Source: Streptococcus australis ATCC 700641 (GTDB taxonomy: Bacteria > Bacillota > Bacilli > Lactobacillales > Streptococcaceae). From it: DNA of 64,000 bases. The notes beneath the pieces are model-generated. The model was not told the DNA's origin, searched no databases, and saw nothing but the letters and a program-made list of their open reading frames with translations. Shown in pieces: positions 63,831 through 64,000 of this stretch. The DNA lies in assembly GCF_000186465.1 (NCBI RefSeq), contig NZ_GL636091.1, positions 1,882,545 through 1,946,544 of the forward strand. Direction: 5' to 3'. How positions within the stretch are numbered: position 1 is the stretch's first letter; each line of letters opens with the position of its first letter. The position numbers and the translations under genes were made by a program.

Positions 63831-64000
63831 ATGAATAAACAAAAAATCAACAAAATCGTTGGCTCGATCGGTGCCTTTATTGGGATTATCGTTTTCATTG
63901 CCTACATCCCACAAATTATTGCTAATTTACAGGGAAATAAGGCCCAACCTTTCCAACCCTTGTCAGCTGCTATTTCTTGCTTGATCTGGGTCATTTATGG
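63831..64000 (+). CDS. SemiSWEET sugar transporter 2 (cut by window end)
   Basis: The first 56 codons are visible: NKQKINKIVGSIGAFIGIIV, FIAYIPQIIANLQGN, PFQPLSAAISCLIWVIYG. These match the PQ-motif helix 1 and helix 2 of the copy at 63293. GAGGT lies 10 nt before the ATG. The third helix is beyond the window. Confidence 0.9.
   Translation, partial: MNKQKINKIVGSIGAFIGIIVFIAYIPQIIANLQGNKAQPFQPLSAAISCLIWVIY

Overview
The window is a stretch of a Streptococcus chromosome, most like the mitis/sanguinis/parasanguinis (viridans) group. The evidence is low-to-moderate GC, strong AAGGAG ribosome sites, extended -10 promoters, and streptococcal gene sets: the tagatose-6-phosphate lac genes, MacP, PBP2b with recR-ddl-murF, glmU-nudix-macP-mtnN, and a DivIVA-free cell-wall block. 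No rRNA, tRNA, CRISPR array, phage or complete insertion sequence was seen.

Layout. 0-8.2 kb: an acetyltransferase, then a minus-strand galactose operon read as PTS EIIA-EIIB-EIIC, lacX-like mutarotase, lacA, lacB, lacC, lacD. Its promoter is overlapped by a CcpA (cre) site, and a DeoR-type lacR with its own promoter lies upstream. Sugar would enter as galactose-6-phosphate and leave as DHAP plus glyceraldehyde-3-phosphate. 8.2-13 kb: DEAD-box helicase cshA, a rod-like structured RNA that I read as a 6S RNA candidate, CorA, a PH-domain protein, and a TPP riboswitch driving thiT. 13-25.4 kb: prfC, a DUF2207 protein, three tandem paralogous membrane proteins, a Nudix protein, murF, ddl, recR and pbp2b. 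25.7-27 kb: exoA and a glyoxalase-fold protein, followed by a perfect palindrome built from IS3-type ends.

27.3-32.1 kb is an AT-rich accessory block: a LytTR response regulator, a ComD/AgrC-like kinase and an ABC-2 transporter with two paralogous permeases, but no recognisable pheromone. 32.5-39.9 kb returns to housekeeping (XRE-membrane protein, nth lacking two iron-sulfur ligands, mtnN, macP, ADP-ribose pyrophosphatase, glmU), then ASCH, an isolated PEP-enzyme barrel without its catalytic Cys, a GNAT and a frameshifted Nudix gene.

39.9-51.6 kb is the most unusual part: about 16 small minus-strand genes in a row (SUKH/SMI1-KNR4, NTF2-like, DUF4304, probable Imm50, HEAT-like and unknown families) with gene fragments between them. 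It looks like an orphan immunity-gene array of the kind found beside contact-dependent or LXG/Rhs toxins, although no toxin lies in the window.

51.8-58 kb: an OmpR-type two-component system with a secreted PepSY protein, a SUKH-like protein, a short-chain dehydrogenase, a DUF2829 (Tad2-like) protein, and a PadR regulator with two membrane proteins behind a promoter flanked by two matched 23-bp dyads. 58-64 kb: an oligopeptide-binding lipoprotein, a BceAB-type transporter with a BceR-like box upstream, and two divergent SemiSWEET sugar transporters, the second cut by the window end and preceded by a perfect cre site.
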